Shown here piece after piece: positions 1-7,988 of a stretch of 64,000 nt of DNA. The position numbers and the translations under genes were made by a program. The notes beneath the pieces are model-generated. The model searched no databases and had not been told where the DNA came from. It saw only the letters and a program-made list of their open reading frames with translations. Where the stretch lies: NCBI RefSeq assembly GCF_030690045.1, contig NZ_JAUYHK010000020.1, positions 107,269-171,268 on the forward strand, read 5' to 3'. This DNA is from Thalassospira sp. (GTDB lineage: Bacteria; Pseudomonadota; Alphaproteobacteria; Rhodospirillales; Thalassospiraceae). Positions within the stretch are counted from its first letter, which is position 1, and every line of letters starts with the position of its first letter.

Positions 1-2
1 CG

Positions 3-593
3 CAAATCGTTTGGCTTCTGACCATTCTGGGGGTGCTTTTGCTGGGAAGGATGGTGACGCAGTCGCCATTTTCGATCTATGTGCGGAGCATCTTTGAGGT
101 CGGAAACTGGGCTGTGGGATTGTGTTATGGGCTTTTGGCACTTGGTTTTGTCGTTTCGGCCTCGTTTTGGGGGCGATATTTTGAATCCCGCGTTGCGCGG
201 GATGTGCTTGGCAGAATGTGTCTGGTGATTGCCGGATGCGTCATTGTGACCCTGTTGGCCGGGGGAACCCGATCGATTTTTGTTTTTAGCGCAATGTATT
301 TTGTCTGGGGTGTGTTGCTTGGCGCGACCACACCGGTTTTGACCGCCCTTGTTTCGGGTGCAGCGGGGGATAACCGGCAGGGGCATGTTCTCGGGCTTGC
401 ACAAAGTACTGCGCAATTTGCGTCTATCGCGGGCATTGCGCTTGGCGGCTGGTTCAGTCAGGCGGCAGGGCTTTCAAACATCTATTTCCTTGTTGGTTTT
501 ATTTACGCCATCGGGCTGGTTCTGACCGTTTCCGTACGAGCACGTATGAACGCATTTGCCCACCCATCAGAAATATCGGGAGACCAGGAATGA
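3..593 (+). CDS. MFS transporter, C-terminal part (5' end outside window)
   Basis: The frame is open from the first bases of the window, so this is the last 196 residues of a longer protein; the internal GTG at 33 is not the true start. The visible part is strongly hydrophobic, with about five or six membrane segments separated by short basic loops, as in the C-terminal half of a 12-segment major facilitator. It ends in ATGA, overlapping the start of the binding-protein gene by four bases, so the two are translationally coupled. Given that partner (FecB-like), transport of an iron-siderophore or similar chelate is a reasonable inference; substrate and direction are not visible. Family call fairly sure, substrate unknown. 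Confidence 0.75.
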   Translation, partial: QIVWLLTILGVLLLGRMVTQSPFSIYVRSIFEVGNWAVGLCYGLLALGFVVSASFWGRYFESRVARDVLGRMCLVIAGCVIVTLLAGGTRSIFVFSAMYFVWGVLLGATTPVLTALVSGAAGDNRQGHVLGLAQSTAQFASIAGIALGGWFSQAAGLSNIYFLVGFIYAIGLVLTVSVRARMNAFAHPSEISGDQE

Positions 594-1726
594 TCGTAAA
601 AATGACAATCCGCCTGATCGCGGCCACAGGTTTGGGTCTGCTGTTCGGTCATGCAGCTCTGGCTGAAAAGATAACGGTGACTGACATTACCGGACGCGAA
701 ATTGAAATAAACACTCCGATCCGGCGTGCTGTTCTGGGCGAAGGTCGGCAGCTTTATATCATTGCGGCACTTGATCGCGAAAATCCGGCCAAGCGGATTG
801 TCGGATGGCGCAAGGATCTGATTGAGGCTGATCCTGCCACGTATCAGGCTTATCTGGCAAAGTTTCCTGATTTTGCCAATATCCCGACTTTTTCGGGGCT
901 TGAACAAAGTCTGATCGATATCGAGACGACGATAGCCCAAAAGCCGGATGCGGTTTTTCTAAACCTTGAAGTACAGCAAGCCGCCGACGAAGCCAGTTAT
1001 GTCGAAAAACTCGGGGCACTCAACATTCCGGTCATCTATGTCGATTTCCGTCACAATCCGGAACAAAACACCGAACCTTCCATTCGTTTGTTTGGCAAGC
1101 TATTTGGCGAAGAAGCCCGGGCGGAAGAATTCATCACGTTTCGCGCCGAACAAATTGCGCGCGTTACCGACAGGTTGGCCCAAACCAATCCGGAACGCCC
1201 CAAGGTCTTTATTGATCGTGCCGGTGGTTTTTACGAAGATTGCTGCCATTCCTTTGGTGATGGCAATTTCGGCGCCATGGTAGAACTGGCTGGTGGCAAC
1301 AATGTTGCCAAGGAATGGATATTAAGCACATTCGGTCAGGTTAATGCCGAACAGGTCGTTGTTTCCAGCCCTGATCATGTGATCGTAACAAGCGCCCAGT
1401 GGGACGTTTATGTTCCGGGTGGAAAATGGGTGCCGGTCGGCCCCGGTGCCGATGCAGACAGAATTAAAAAGAAGTTGGAATTTTATCCGACGCGCACCGC
1501 CTATACCGGGATTTCTGCGCAAAAGAACCGTTCCTTTCATGCCGTGTGGCACCAGTTTTACAACAGCCCTTATCAGTTTGTTGCGATTCAACAAATGGCC
1601 AAATGGTTCCATCCCGACCTTTTTGCCGATCTGGATCCGGATGTAACATTCCGGATGTTGCATGAACGGTTTTTGCCGATTGATTACAAACCGGGTTATT
1701 TTGCAAGCCTTGAAGCCGGGCAATAA
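590..1726 (+). CDS. FecB/FepB-like periplasmic substrate-binding protein
   Basis: 378 residues. A Sec signal peptide (basic start, hydrophobic stretch, cleavage near ALA-E at residue 25) shows periplasmic location. The mature N-terminus (ITVTDITGREIEI) is the usual opening of class III (helical-backbone) binding proteins for ferric siderophores, haem or cobalamin, and the length suits the family. There is no lipobox. The start codon overlaps the stop of the upstream MFS gene. No ABC permease or ATPase follows, so it either works with genes left of the window or supplies the MFS protein. Residues CC (about 219-220) in the middle of the chain are unusual for the family. Ligand not determinable from sequence. 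Confidence 0.75.
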   Translation: MIVKMTIRLIAATGLGLLFGHAALAEKITVTDITGREIEINTPIRRAVLGEGRQLYIIAALDRENPAKRIVGWRKDLIEADPATYQAYLAKFPDFANIPTFSGLEQSLIDIETTIAQKPDAVFLNLEVQQAADEASYVEKLGALNIPVIYVDFRHNPEQNTEPSIRLFGKLFGEEARAEEFITFRAEQIARVTDRLAQTNPERPKVFIDRAGGFYEDCCHSFGDGNFGAMVELAGGNNVAKEWILSTFGQVNAEQVVVSSPDHVIVTSAQWDVYVPGGKWVPVGPGADADRIKKKLEFYPTRTAYTGISAQKNRSFHAVWHQFYNSPYQFVAIQQMAKWFHPDLFADLDPDVTFRMLHERFLPIDYKPGYFASLEAGQ

Positions 1727-1760
1727 CCGGGGTTCTTCTTTCACCCGCATTCCCAAAAAA

Positions 1761-1794
1761 CCAAACCCGCCCGGATTGCTCCGGGCGGGTTTGG
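1761..1794 (-). terminator. Bidirectional intrinsic terminator between fecB-like gene and rpsU
   Basis: Perfect 14-bp inverted repeat (CCAAACCCGCCCGG, loop ATTGCT). A run of six A on the left gives a U-tract for leftward transcription, so it best fits the 3' end of rpsU; it can also stop the rightward iron-uptake operon. Confidence 0.85.
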
Positions 1795-1867
1795 CGCACG
1801 GGTCCGGTTTTGCAAGCAAAACCGATCGTGCAGTATCACGTTCGAGGAACCCCGAAAGTGAAAAAGA

Positions 1868-2071
1868 CTAGAAGCCTTCGCGCTCGATGCGCTTACGCTC
1901 CAGCTTGCGGGAACGACGGACTGCTTCCGCCCCTTCGCGAGCTTTCTTCTCCGACGGCTTTTCAAAGTGGCGGCGGAGTTTCATCTCACGGAAAATGCCC
2001 TCACGCTGCATCTTTTTCTTAAGCGCTTTCAGAGCCTGATCGACATTGTTGTCGCGAACGATTACCTGCAC
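1868..2071 (-). CDS. rpsU: 30S ribosomal protein S21
   Basis: 67 residues, highly basic, with the S21 opening [19 protein letters not shown] and the basic C-terminal tail ([16 protein letters not shown]). It binds the head/platform of the small ribosomal subunit near the anti-Shine-Dalgarno. The chosen start is GTG at 2071, because an AGGAG at 2086-2082 is ten bases upstream; GTG at 2080 sits right on that Shine-Dalgarno and is less likely. The frame stays open to 2173 but those residues do not match S21. A strong terminator follows. Its neighbourhood with a COQ9-family gene is common in alphaproteobacteria. Confidence 0.95.
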   Translation of the reverse strand: MQVIVRDNNVDQALKALKKKMQREGIFREMKLRRHFEKPSEKKAREGAEAVRRSRKLERKRIEREGF

Positions 2072-2314
2072 GGAAACCACGCTCCTTTCAATAAAAACAA
2101 AAGTAACCGGATGGGCGCGATGCCCTCCGGATGCTGATACGATCACAACGACCGTGGGCGCTATATAATCCAAACCGGCATAAAAGGAAAGAGGGTTACG
2201 TGTTTCTCGCCCGGTGCGTTTGTCGGGGATATGGGGGCCGGTGACGTGCTGCGAACGTGCATTTCATTCCGGTTTGTGGTTAAAGTTCGGGCGTATCGGA
2301 AGGATGTTGAAATC

Positions 2315-2881
2315 ATGGCCATTTTAAAAATCGCCCGCATGGGCCACCCGGTTTTGCGCCAGGTCGCAGCGCAGGTTGAAAACCCGGCAGACCCGGAAAT
2401 CCTGCGCCTGATCAGGGATATGAAGGAAACCATGCGCGATGCGGGCGGGGTGGGCCTTGCCGCCCCACAGGTGTTTGCATCGCTGGCGGTGATGATGTTT
2501 TACGTGCCCCCATCGCGCAGCACCGATGACCCCGATGATGGCGAAATACCCCTGACCGTTCTGATCAATCCGGAGGTTATCCCGCTGGGTGACGAGATGG
2601 TCGGCGGATGGGAGGGGTGCCTGTCGATTCCGGGTTTGCAGGGACATGTGCCGCGCTGGCAGAAGGTGCAATATCGGGGACTCGATGAAAAGGGTGATGT
2701 GGTGGAACGGGTTGCCAGCGGTTTTCACGCCCGCGTCGTACAGCACGAATATGATCATCTGATCGGGGTGATGTATCCGCAACGTATGGAAGACATGAGT
2801 CTGCTGGGTTTTGCCGAAGAATTGCGTCGCGACCCGCCAGAGATTACATTGTCCGGTGCAGAATCAGGAGAAGAACAATGA
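2315..2881 (+). CDS. def: Peptide deformylase
   Basis: 188 residues. Removes the formyl group from the initiator methionine of nascent proteins using a bound Fe/Zn ion. All three active-site motifs are present: GGVGLAAPQ (residues 44-52), EGCLS (100-104, Cys102 as metal ligand) and QHEYDH (143-148, His144, Glu145, His148). The start at 2315 follows GGAAGG at 2298-2303 and gives the usual N-terminus; the upstream in-frame extension to 2231 has no family similarity. It overlaps the next gene by four bases (ATGA). No fmt gene is adjacent, so this may be a second deformylase copy; all catalytic residues are intact. Confidence 0.92.
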   Translation: MAILKIARMGHPVLRQVAAQVENPADPEILRLIRDMKETMRDAGGVGLAAPQVFASLAVMMFYVPPSRSTDDPDDGEIPLTVLINPEVIPLGDEMVGGWEGCLSIPGLQGHVPRWQKVQYRGLDEKGDVVERVASGFHARVVQHEYDHLIGVMYPQRMEDMSLLGFAEELRRDPPEITLSGAESGEEQ

Positions 2882-3570
2882 GTGTCGCCGAAAGCCTTGC
2901 CCGTCTGGAACAACAGCGCGATGCGCTGGTCCGGGCTGCACTTGATCATATCGCCTTTGATGGCTGGAGCATGATGTCGTTAAAGGCGGCGGCGGTTGAT
3001 CTTGGTCTGGCACCTGAGGAGGTGGACCGGCTTTTGCCCGGCGGCGTGCGACAGGCGATTGAACATTATGTCGCCATGACAGACCGCGAGATGGTGGCGC
3101 ATCTGGAAACCCTGAATTTGCCCGACATGAAAATCCGCGAACGGATTGCGACTGCGGTGCGCGAACGCCTGAAACTGGTCGAAGGGCACAAGGATGCTGT
3201 GCGGGCGGCGGTGGCCTGGCTGGCCTTGCCACAAAATCTGGCGCTGTCGGCGAAATTGACGGCCAGAACGGTTGATCTGATGTGGGTGGCGGCGGGCGAT
3301 ACCGCGACCGATTATAACCGTTATACCAAACGGGCCTTGCTGGCCGGGGTGTATGGTTCGACTTTGCTGTATTGGCTGGATGATACATCCGATGACCATC
3401 GCGATACGATGGCGTTTCTGGACCGGCGGATTGCCAATGTGATGAAAATCCCGAAAATTCAGGCACAAATAGGCAAGATCACCGAACGGGTATCCCGCCT
3501 TGGCGGCAAGGCGGCATCGTGCGTTCCGTCGCCCCTGCGGGTTTTCCGGCAATTCGGCAGTCCGCGTTAA
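2878..3570 (+). CDS. COQ9-family ubiquinone biosynthesis protein
   Basis: 230 residues. The N-terminal about 60 residues resemble a TetR-like helix-turn-helix fold (LVRAALDHIAFDGWSMMSLKAAA), followed by an all-helical lipid-binding domain with the conserved D..W.AGD.ATD.N.Y.KR.LL pattern near residues 138-160, characteristic of COQ9. Family members bind ubiquinone precursors and assist the Coq7 hydroxylase. The start codon overlaps def by four bases, so the two are co-translated, an unusual pairing. A strong terminator follows at 3595. Confidence 0.88.
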   Translation: MSVAESLARLEQQRDALVRAALDHIAFDGWSMMSLKAAAVDLGLAPEEVDRLLPGGVRQAIEHYVAMTDREMVAHLETLNLPDMKIRERIATAVRERLKLVEGHKDAVRAAVAWLALPQNLALSAKLTARTVDLMWVAAGDTATDYNRYTKRALLAGVYGSTLLYWLDDTSDDHRDTMAFLDRRIANVMKIPKIQAQIGKITERVSRLGGKAASCVPSPLRVFRQFGSPR

Positions 3571-3594
3571 AACCGGTCAGGCCGTTAAAAGAAA

Positions 3595-3622
3595 GGGGCG
3601 GGAGCCAGCGGGTTCCCGCCCC
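3595..3622. terminator. Bidirectional terminator between COQ9 and ABC permease genes
   Basis: Perfect 9-bp stem (GGGGCGGGA / TCCCGCCCC) with a 10-base loop, flanked by TGTTTTAT on the right and an A-rich stretch on the left. It lies between convergent genes and can serve both. Confidence 0.8.
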
Positions 3623-3629
3623 TGTTTTA

Positions 3630-4553
3630 TCATTCGCGGATGGTTTCGCGTGCCGGTGCGCCGCCGCGTGATCGTTTCAGGCTGGGCAATGCCAGCATGG
3701 CCAGCACAAACAGCCCGGTCGCCAGTTTCAAATCGGGCGGCGGCATACCGGCGGCAAGGCAAAGCGATACCAGTTGGTAATAGACAATCGCGCCGACAAA
3801 CGGGGCCAGCAATTGTCGCGCCACCGATTTTTTGCCGACAATTGCCTCGCCAATCATCAGGGCGGCAAGGCCGTTGATCAGAATGCCAAGGCCCATATTC
3901 ACATCGGCAAAGCCCTGTGACTGAACCATCAGGGCCCCGCCGGTTGCGGAAAAAGCGCTGGCAAGGCCAACGCCGCCAATGGTGGCGGTCCAGACCGAAA
4001 TCCCTTGGGCCTCGGCCATTGCCGGGTTGGCACCAACGGCGCGAAGGGCCGTTCCTTTTTCGGTTTTGAAAAACAGATTGAGGATGATGAAAACCGCCGC
4101 CCCGATCAAACCGGCAATGATGATTTTGCTGACCGGAAAGCCCGGTGTGACAAAGGGGGCCCATTCATAAACCGTGGGCGATCCAAACACCGACAGGTTC
4201 GATTTTCCCATGATGCGCAGATTGATGCTGTAAAGCATCGTCATCATCAGGATACCGGCCAACAGCGTGTGAATGCGAAAACGCAGATGAATGAAGGCGG
4301 TGCAACAGCCCGCCAGAAAACCGGCACACAGGGCGGCGGCAATGGCAAGGGCCGGATTGGCCCCGGCGGCAATCATGATGCCGCAAATACATCCGCCAAG
4401 GGGAAAGGCCCCCTCGCTGGTCAGATCGGGGAATTGCAAGGTGCGAAACGGGATCATGATGCCCAGCACGACAAAGGCAAGGATCAGGCTTTGCGCCAGT
4501 GTGACCGGGATCAGGGCGACATAGCTTGTGAAAATGGACTGGATCAGATCCAT
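3630..4553 (-). CDS. ABC transporter permease, BPD_transp_2 family (TrpY-like)
   Basis: 307 residues with eight to nine hydrophobic segments and the GLGILINGLAALMIGEAIVG stretch near residue 220, typical of the permeases paired with ABC_sub_bind (PF04392) proteins; such systems import tryptophan, tyrosine or other small solutes. It is the last gene of a minus-strand operon: binding protein (6394), ATPase (5335), permease. Two bases separate it from the ATPase gene. The ARETIRE tail ends just before the terminator at 3595. Family is clear; solute unknown. Confidence 0.85.
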   Translation of the reverse strand: MDLIQSIFTSYVALIPVTLAQSLILAFVVLGIMIPFRTLQFPDLTSEGAFPLGGCICGIMIAAGANPALAIAAALCAGFLAGCCTAFIHLRFRIHTLLAGILMMTMLYSINLRIMGKSNLSVFGSPTVYEWAPFVTPGFPVSKIIIAGLIGAAVFIILNLFFKTEKGTALRAVGANPAMAEAQGISVWTATIGGVGLASAFSATGGALMVQSQGFADVNMGLGILINGLAALMIGEAIVGKKSVARQLLAPFVGAIVYYQLVSLCLAAGMPPPDLKLATGLFVLAMLALPSLKRSRGGAPARETIRE

Positions 4554-4555
4554 GA

Positions 4556-5335
4556 TTACGCCCCCAACAACATGTGATCGGATTTCACGGCGAAATGTGC
4601 GACCAGATCGGCCACGGTGATATGGGTTTTTTCAGAGCCACTGATCCGCAGCCGGACCTTGCCCGCATCAAGCATGATCACTGTATCGCCGTAATCGACC
4701 GCGTGTTGCATATTATGGGTGACCATCAGGGTGGTCAGTTTCAGGGCCTCAACCGCACGGATGGTTGCCCCCATCACCAGATCGGCGGTGTGCGGATCAA
4801 GGGCGGCGGTATGTTCATCCAGCAACAGCAAATCGGGCGATCCACCCACCGCCATGATCAGCGACAGGGATTGCCGTTGTCCGCCAGACAGCAATTCCAC
4901 CCGCGTATCAAGCCGGTTTTCAAGACCAAGACCCAGCATGGACAGGCGTTCGCGGTAATCGGCAAGGCGTTTGGCATTAAGGCCGCGTGCCAATGTGCGT
5001 TTCTTGCTGCGCAATTCAGCGAGCAGCATGTTTTCCGCCACTGTCATGCTGGCCGCGGTGCCCAGCATCGGGTCCTGAAACACCCGGGCAATCCGGGTGG
5101 CGCGTTTGTGGACCGGAATATGTGTGACATCATCACCATTGATCAGGATTTGCCCGCTATCCAGGGGCAGTGCGCCTGAAATGGCATTGAGCATGGTGCT
5201 TTTGCCTGCGCCGTTCGAGCCGATCACCACCCCGAATTCGCCGGTGGCAAGGGTCAGGTCAAGATTATCAAGGGCCACTTTTTCGTCGGGTTGACCCTTA
5301 TAGAAGGTTTTGCGTGCAGACCGGATTTCCAGCAT
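4556..5335 (-). CDS. ABC transporter ATP-binding protein (TrpZ-like)
   Basis: 259 residues. Walker A is GSNGAGKST (residues 39-47), the signature is LSGGQRQSLS, Walker B is LLLLDEHTAALD, and the switch His is in VTHNMQHAVDYGD. The Walker B continuation HTAALD instead of PTAALD is characteristic of this importer subfamily. It energises import through the adjacent permease. The start has AAGGAG eight bases upstream, directly behind a terminator-like hairpin (5354-5386) that separates it from the binding-protein gene. Confidence 0.88.
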   Translation of the reverse strand: MLEIRSARKTFYKGQPDEKVALDNLDLTLATGEFGVVIGSNGAGKSTMLNAISGALPLDSGQILINGDDVTHIPVHKRATRIARVFQDPMLGTAASMTVAENMLLAELRSKKRTLARGLNAKRLADYRERLSMLGLGLENRLDTRVELLSGGQRQSLSLIMAVGGSPDLLLLDEHTAALDPHTADLVMGATIRAVEALKLTTLMVTHNMQHAVDYGDTVIMLDAGKVRLRISGSEKTHITVADLVAHFAVKSDHMLLGA

Positions 5336-5353
5336 CCGTATGCTCCTTAAAAA

Positions 5354-5386
5354 TATTGGCGCCCCGTTTCAGGCGGAGCGCCAATA
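5354..5386 (-). terminator. Intercistronic terminator/attenuator between binding protein and ATPase genes
   Basis: Perfect 9-bp stem TATTGGCGC / GCGCCAATA with a 15-base GC-rich loop; on the minus strand it is followed by TTTTTAAGGAG, i.e. a U-tract running straight into the Shine-Dalgarno of the ATPase gene. It should lower downstream expression relative to the binding protein. Confidence 0.75.
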
Positions 5387-5404
5387 CGCAAATGAGGCCG
5401 GGTA

Positions 5405-6394
5405 TTATTCGACGATGCAGCCGCAATCGGCAAATTCCGCCGGAATTTCGATGCCAAAGGCCGCCATCGCCTTTTTGGAGATCAGCGGCGCATGGTCTTC
5501 ATAAGATGGGGCCGATGGCGCAAGGGAGGCCGGATCGGCACCCTTGAGAATTTCGGCGGCGATTTTACCGGCATTGACGCCGACCTGCTGGTAATCGACC
5601 GAAAAGCTGGCCGGAACGGTGCCATTGGCAACCGCCGAGGAATCGGAATTGACAATTGGAATGCCGATTTGACGGGCCGCGGCGGACACGGCAGCAATGG
5701 CAGGCTGGATCAGGTTGGAGGCCGGGCCATAAATGACATCGGCCTTGCCTGCCAGCGATGCGACACGTTGCTGGATGTCATTGACGTTATCAACGCCCAC
5801 CGCGATCACTTCAAACCCGGCCGCCGGGGCAAGTTCGCGGATATGTTCGAGCAATGCCACATCATTGGCCTCGCCCGGATTATAGGGCAGGGCAAGGCGG
5901 GTAGCACCGGGCAGGAGTTTTTTGGTAAAGGCCATCACCGCGGCCATATCCTGCAAATCCGAGGCCCCGGTCATGCCGGTATCACCGGCATCCCATGAGG
6001 GCACCAGTTTTGCCGCCACCGGATCGGTCACGGCTGAAAAAACCACCGGAATGCCGGACCCGGCCAGCGCCTGTTTGGCAATCTGGGAAACCGGGGTGGT
6101 GATGGTATAAATCAGTTTGGGCTGTTCGGATTGCAGTTTGGCAATCATCTGCGGGACAAGGGACGCATCGAAATTGGTGTGGCTTTCGGAATAGACAATA
6201 TCGGTTCCTTCGACAAAGCCGTTGGCGGCCATGCCTTCCTTGAAACCGGCAATGGAGGCGTTCAATTGCGGATGTTCGCCAAAATTGGCAATGCCGACCC
6301 GGATCGGTTCAGCCGCGGCACTGCCCAGGGCCGCGATCAGTGCGCCCACCATAACAAGACCCGATAGCGCACCGGACTTCAGTATTCTCATCAC
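5405..6394 (-). CDS. ABC transporter substrate-binding protein, ABC_sub_bind family (TrpX-like)
   Basis: 329 residues with a Sec signal peptide (hydrophobic stretch 10-25, cleavage near SAAAE). The mature chain follows the PF04392 layout: IRVGIANFGEHPQLNASIAGFKEG start, ITTPVSQIA near residue 98, VFSAVTDPVAAKLV near 119, NPGEANDV, and the C-terminal GVNAGKIAAEILKG. These proteins capture amino acids or other small ligands in the periplasm. First gene of the operon; a palindrome (6476-6491) lies about 80 bases upstream of the start and is a candidate operator. Confidence 0.87.
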   Translation of the reverse strand: MMRILKSGALSGLVMVGALIAALGSAAAEPIRVGIANFGEHPQLNASIAGFKEGMAANGFVEGTDIVYSESHTNFDASLVPQMIAKLQSEQPKLIYTITTPVSQIAKQALAGSGIPVVFSAVTDPVAAKLVPSWDAGDTGMTGASDLQDMAAVMAFTKKLLPGATRLALPYNPGEANDVALLEHIRELAPAAGFEVIAVGVDNVNDIQQRVASLAGKADVIYGPASNLIQPAIAAVSAAARQIGIPIVNSDSSAVANGTVPASFSVDYQQVGVNAGKIAAEILKGADPASLAPSAPSYEDHAPLISKKAMAAFGIEIPAEFADCGCIVE

Positions 6395-6475
6395 CAGTAA
6401 CTCCCTGATTCATGGGGCCGTCCTTTGGGTGTCGGCCCTGCAGGAAGGATCATGCTGAGTTCAAAACATCCCGTC

Positions 6476-6491
6476 AACAAGATGTCTTGTT
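6476..6491. promoter_or_regulatory. Palindrome upstream of TrpX-like operon
   Basis: AACAAGA-TG-TCTTGTT, perfect 7-bp arms, 82 bases upstream of the binding-protein start in an A/T-rich stretch. Position and symmetry suit a repressor operator; no regulator gene is adjacent. Confidence 0.45.
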
Positions 6492-6690
6492 CATTGTAAA
6501 ATATGATCCCGGATGAGGTGCCAAAGAATGCAGGCTTGTTTTCTGCATCCTGACTTTGTTCTCAACTCATTGATTTTAAGACATTATTGAGGATGGGTGA
6601 AGTTTTTTTACTTTTTGAGCAAAATAGTTCTTGATTTGTTCTTTTTGCTGTGGCATAACAGAAAAATCAACGGGGCAAATGCGCCCGGAC

Positions 6691-6723
6691 AAAACCCGCA
6701 AGGCACCATGCCTTGCGGGTTTT
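6691..6723. terminator. Strong intrinsic terminator downstream of GNAT/oxidase operon
   Basis: Perfect 15-bp stem (AAAACCCGCAAGGCA) with a three-base loop CCA. Because the arms begin and end in A/T runs, it works in both directions; it most likely ends the minus-strand operon whose last gene stops at 7043. Confidence 0.85.
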
Positions 6724-6981
6724 TGCGTTTGGCGGCAACTGAAAGAGACGACGATGATGCAGCGGCAAAATAACAGACAGGACAGCGGGCGAACCCGCAA
6801 GAGGGTAACCAGCGGGTGGAAATGTCATTACGGGGGCAGTGTGTGGACGCTGTAACCCGGCCATTGGCCAAGACGGGAGAGGTGCGTCTTGTTGGTGGCG
6901 GGACCTGCCCGTGCCCGGATGTTGTCGGGTGTCATCCGGTAGTTGGGGGGGCAGGAGCAGGTGGCGGGTCCGCTGGCGAAG

Positions 6982-7010
6982 CCCCGAAGGTTGTTGTCCA
7001 ACTTTCGGGG
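6982..7010 (-). other. Hairpin in 3' untranslated region
   Basis: Twelve-pair stem (CCCCGAAGGTTG / CAACTTTCGGGG, one G-T pair) without a U-tract, 33 bases beyond the GNAT stop codon. A second hairpin (7032-7052, TCTGGGAT / ATCCCAGA) overlaps the stop codon. They may be 3'-end stabilisers. Confidence 0.4.
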
Positions 7011-7042
7011 GTAGTTCAATTATTTGGATATTCTGGGATATT

Positions 7043-7945
7043 TCATCCCAGAGTCTGGCTTGCCAGGCCGAAAATGTTGGGGCCATTGTCGTCGATGAAG
7101 TCGTTGTCCGTCGTAACAGGGCGTTTCAGGGACATGGTTGTCACAGTGTCATAAAATTGCAGACCGCAGGCCGACAGGACATCGCGGAATGTTCCGTTTT
7201 GATGGCGGGTATCAACCCGCAGGAATTCGCCCGGATGTTTGCGGATGTACCAGCGTGTCAAAGCGATTGCGTCGGCCTCGTTTTGGGCAATGATCGGGCC
7301 GATGACCCGCCCCCGGCCAAATTTCCGGCACAGGGCATATCCCCTGATGCGGTTTTTGTCCGTCAGGACCGCCCCGTCTGACACGGTGATCAGGTGTGTC
7401 AGAATTGCGCGCCGGTCCGCATGATAGGCCGTGCTGTCAAGGCGGTGGATTTCGGCCATATCATCCGGGGTAATGTCCCGGATTTCACCGGTAGCGTTCA
7501 GGGGCTGTGGCATGGAGGGAGAGGGAACGGCAATTCCCTGATGCTGGTATACCTTGCGTTCTGGCGTGAAACCGAAATTGAGATACAGACGGTAGGCCGC
7601 GCGTGTGGCGTTAAGGCCGATTGCCCGTGGCCCGATTTCGCGGATCACATGTTCCATCATGTGGCGTGCGGTTCCCCGGGCCTGAAGGCGGGGCGGGGTG
7701 ATCATCATGCCGATGGTGGCGTAATCGTCATCCTGTATAAACCACATCGCTGATGCGCAGACCCGCCCGATCGTATCGAGTGCGACAAGGCCGCGACCGT
7801 TTTCAAGCAGAAACAACCAGTCCGAAAGCCGGTGCGGCCAGCCTACCCCGATCGAGAGCGGCAACAGGCTGTCCGGATCGACGCTGCGAATGTCTTGCAG
7901 TGCCAGATTGAAAGAGCCGATGTCAAAGCTGTCTTCTGTCATCAT
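7043..7945 (-). CDS. Double-domain GNAT N-acetyltransferase
   Basis: 300 residues. The N-terminal GNAT domain (about 10-145) carries PPRLQARGTARHMMEHV, a Q/R-x-x-G-x-A acetyl-CoA site, and LYLNFGF; a second, degenerate GNAT-like domain follows (RDITPDDMAEIHRLDSTAYHADR, then FGRGRVIGPIIAQNEADAIAL). The same architecture and shared blocks (WPHR..DW, FGRG.V.GPI.A, F.RVDT, final LASQ.LG) occur in the gene at 17146, so the two are paralogues. The start at 7945 leaves a 43-bp gap to the oxidase gene; an extension to 8056 would overlap that gene. Substrate unknown; the setting suggests an amine or amino acid. Confidence 0.8.
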   Translation of the reverse strand: MMTEDSFDIGSFNLALQDIRSVDPDSLLPLSIGVGWPHRLSDWLFLLENGRGLVALDTIGRVCASAMWFIQDDDYATIGMMITPPRLQARGTARHMMEHVIREIGPRAIGLNATRAAYRLYLNFGFTPERKVYQHQGIAVPSPSMPQPLNATGEIRDITPDDMAEIHRLDSTAYHADRRAILTHLITVSDGAVLTDKNRIRGYALCRKFGRGRVIGPIIAQNEADAIALTRWYIRKHPGEFLRVDTRHQNGTFRDVLSACGLQFYDTVTTMSLKRPVTTDNDFIDDNGPNIFGLASQTLG

Positions 7946-7988
7946 GACATATTCTTTCTGTCCAACGCAGAACGGATGGTTTCGGCTT

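Larger units (their letters stand above)
6395..7042. other. 648-bp gene-free interval
   Basis: The left part (6395-6690) is A/T-rich and should hold the promoter of the TrpX-like operon. The right part is GC-richer and holds a strong terminator (6691-6723) and an imperfect hairpin (6982-7010). The open frames here lack homology and ribosome-binding sites. About 320 bases separate the stop of the GNAT gene at 7043 from its terminator, a long 3' untranslated stretch that could carry an RNA. Confidence 0.5.

Noticed and set aside
6839..7381. 180-codon open frame on the plus strand near the GNAT gene
   Set aside because: Antisense to the GNAT 3' half, Trp/Cys/Arg-rich, no Shine-Dalgarno.
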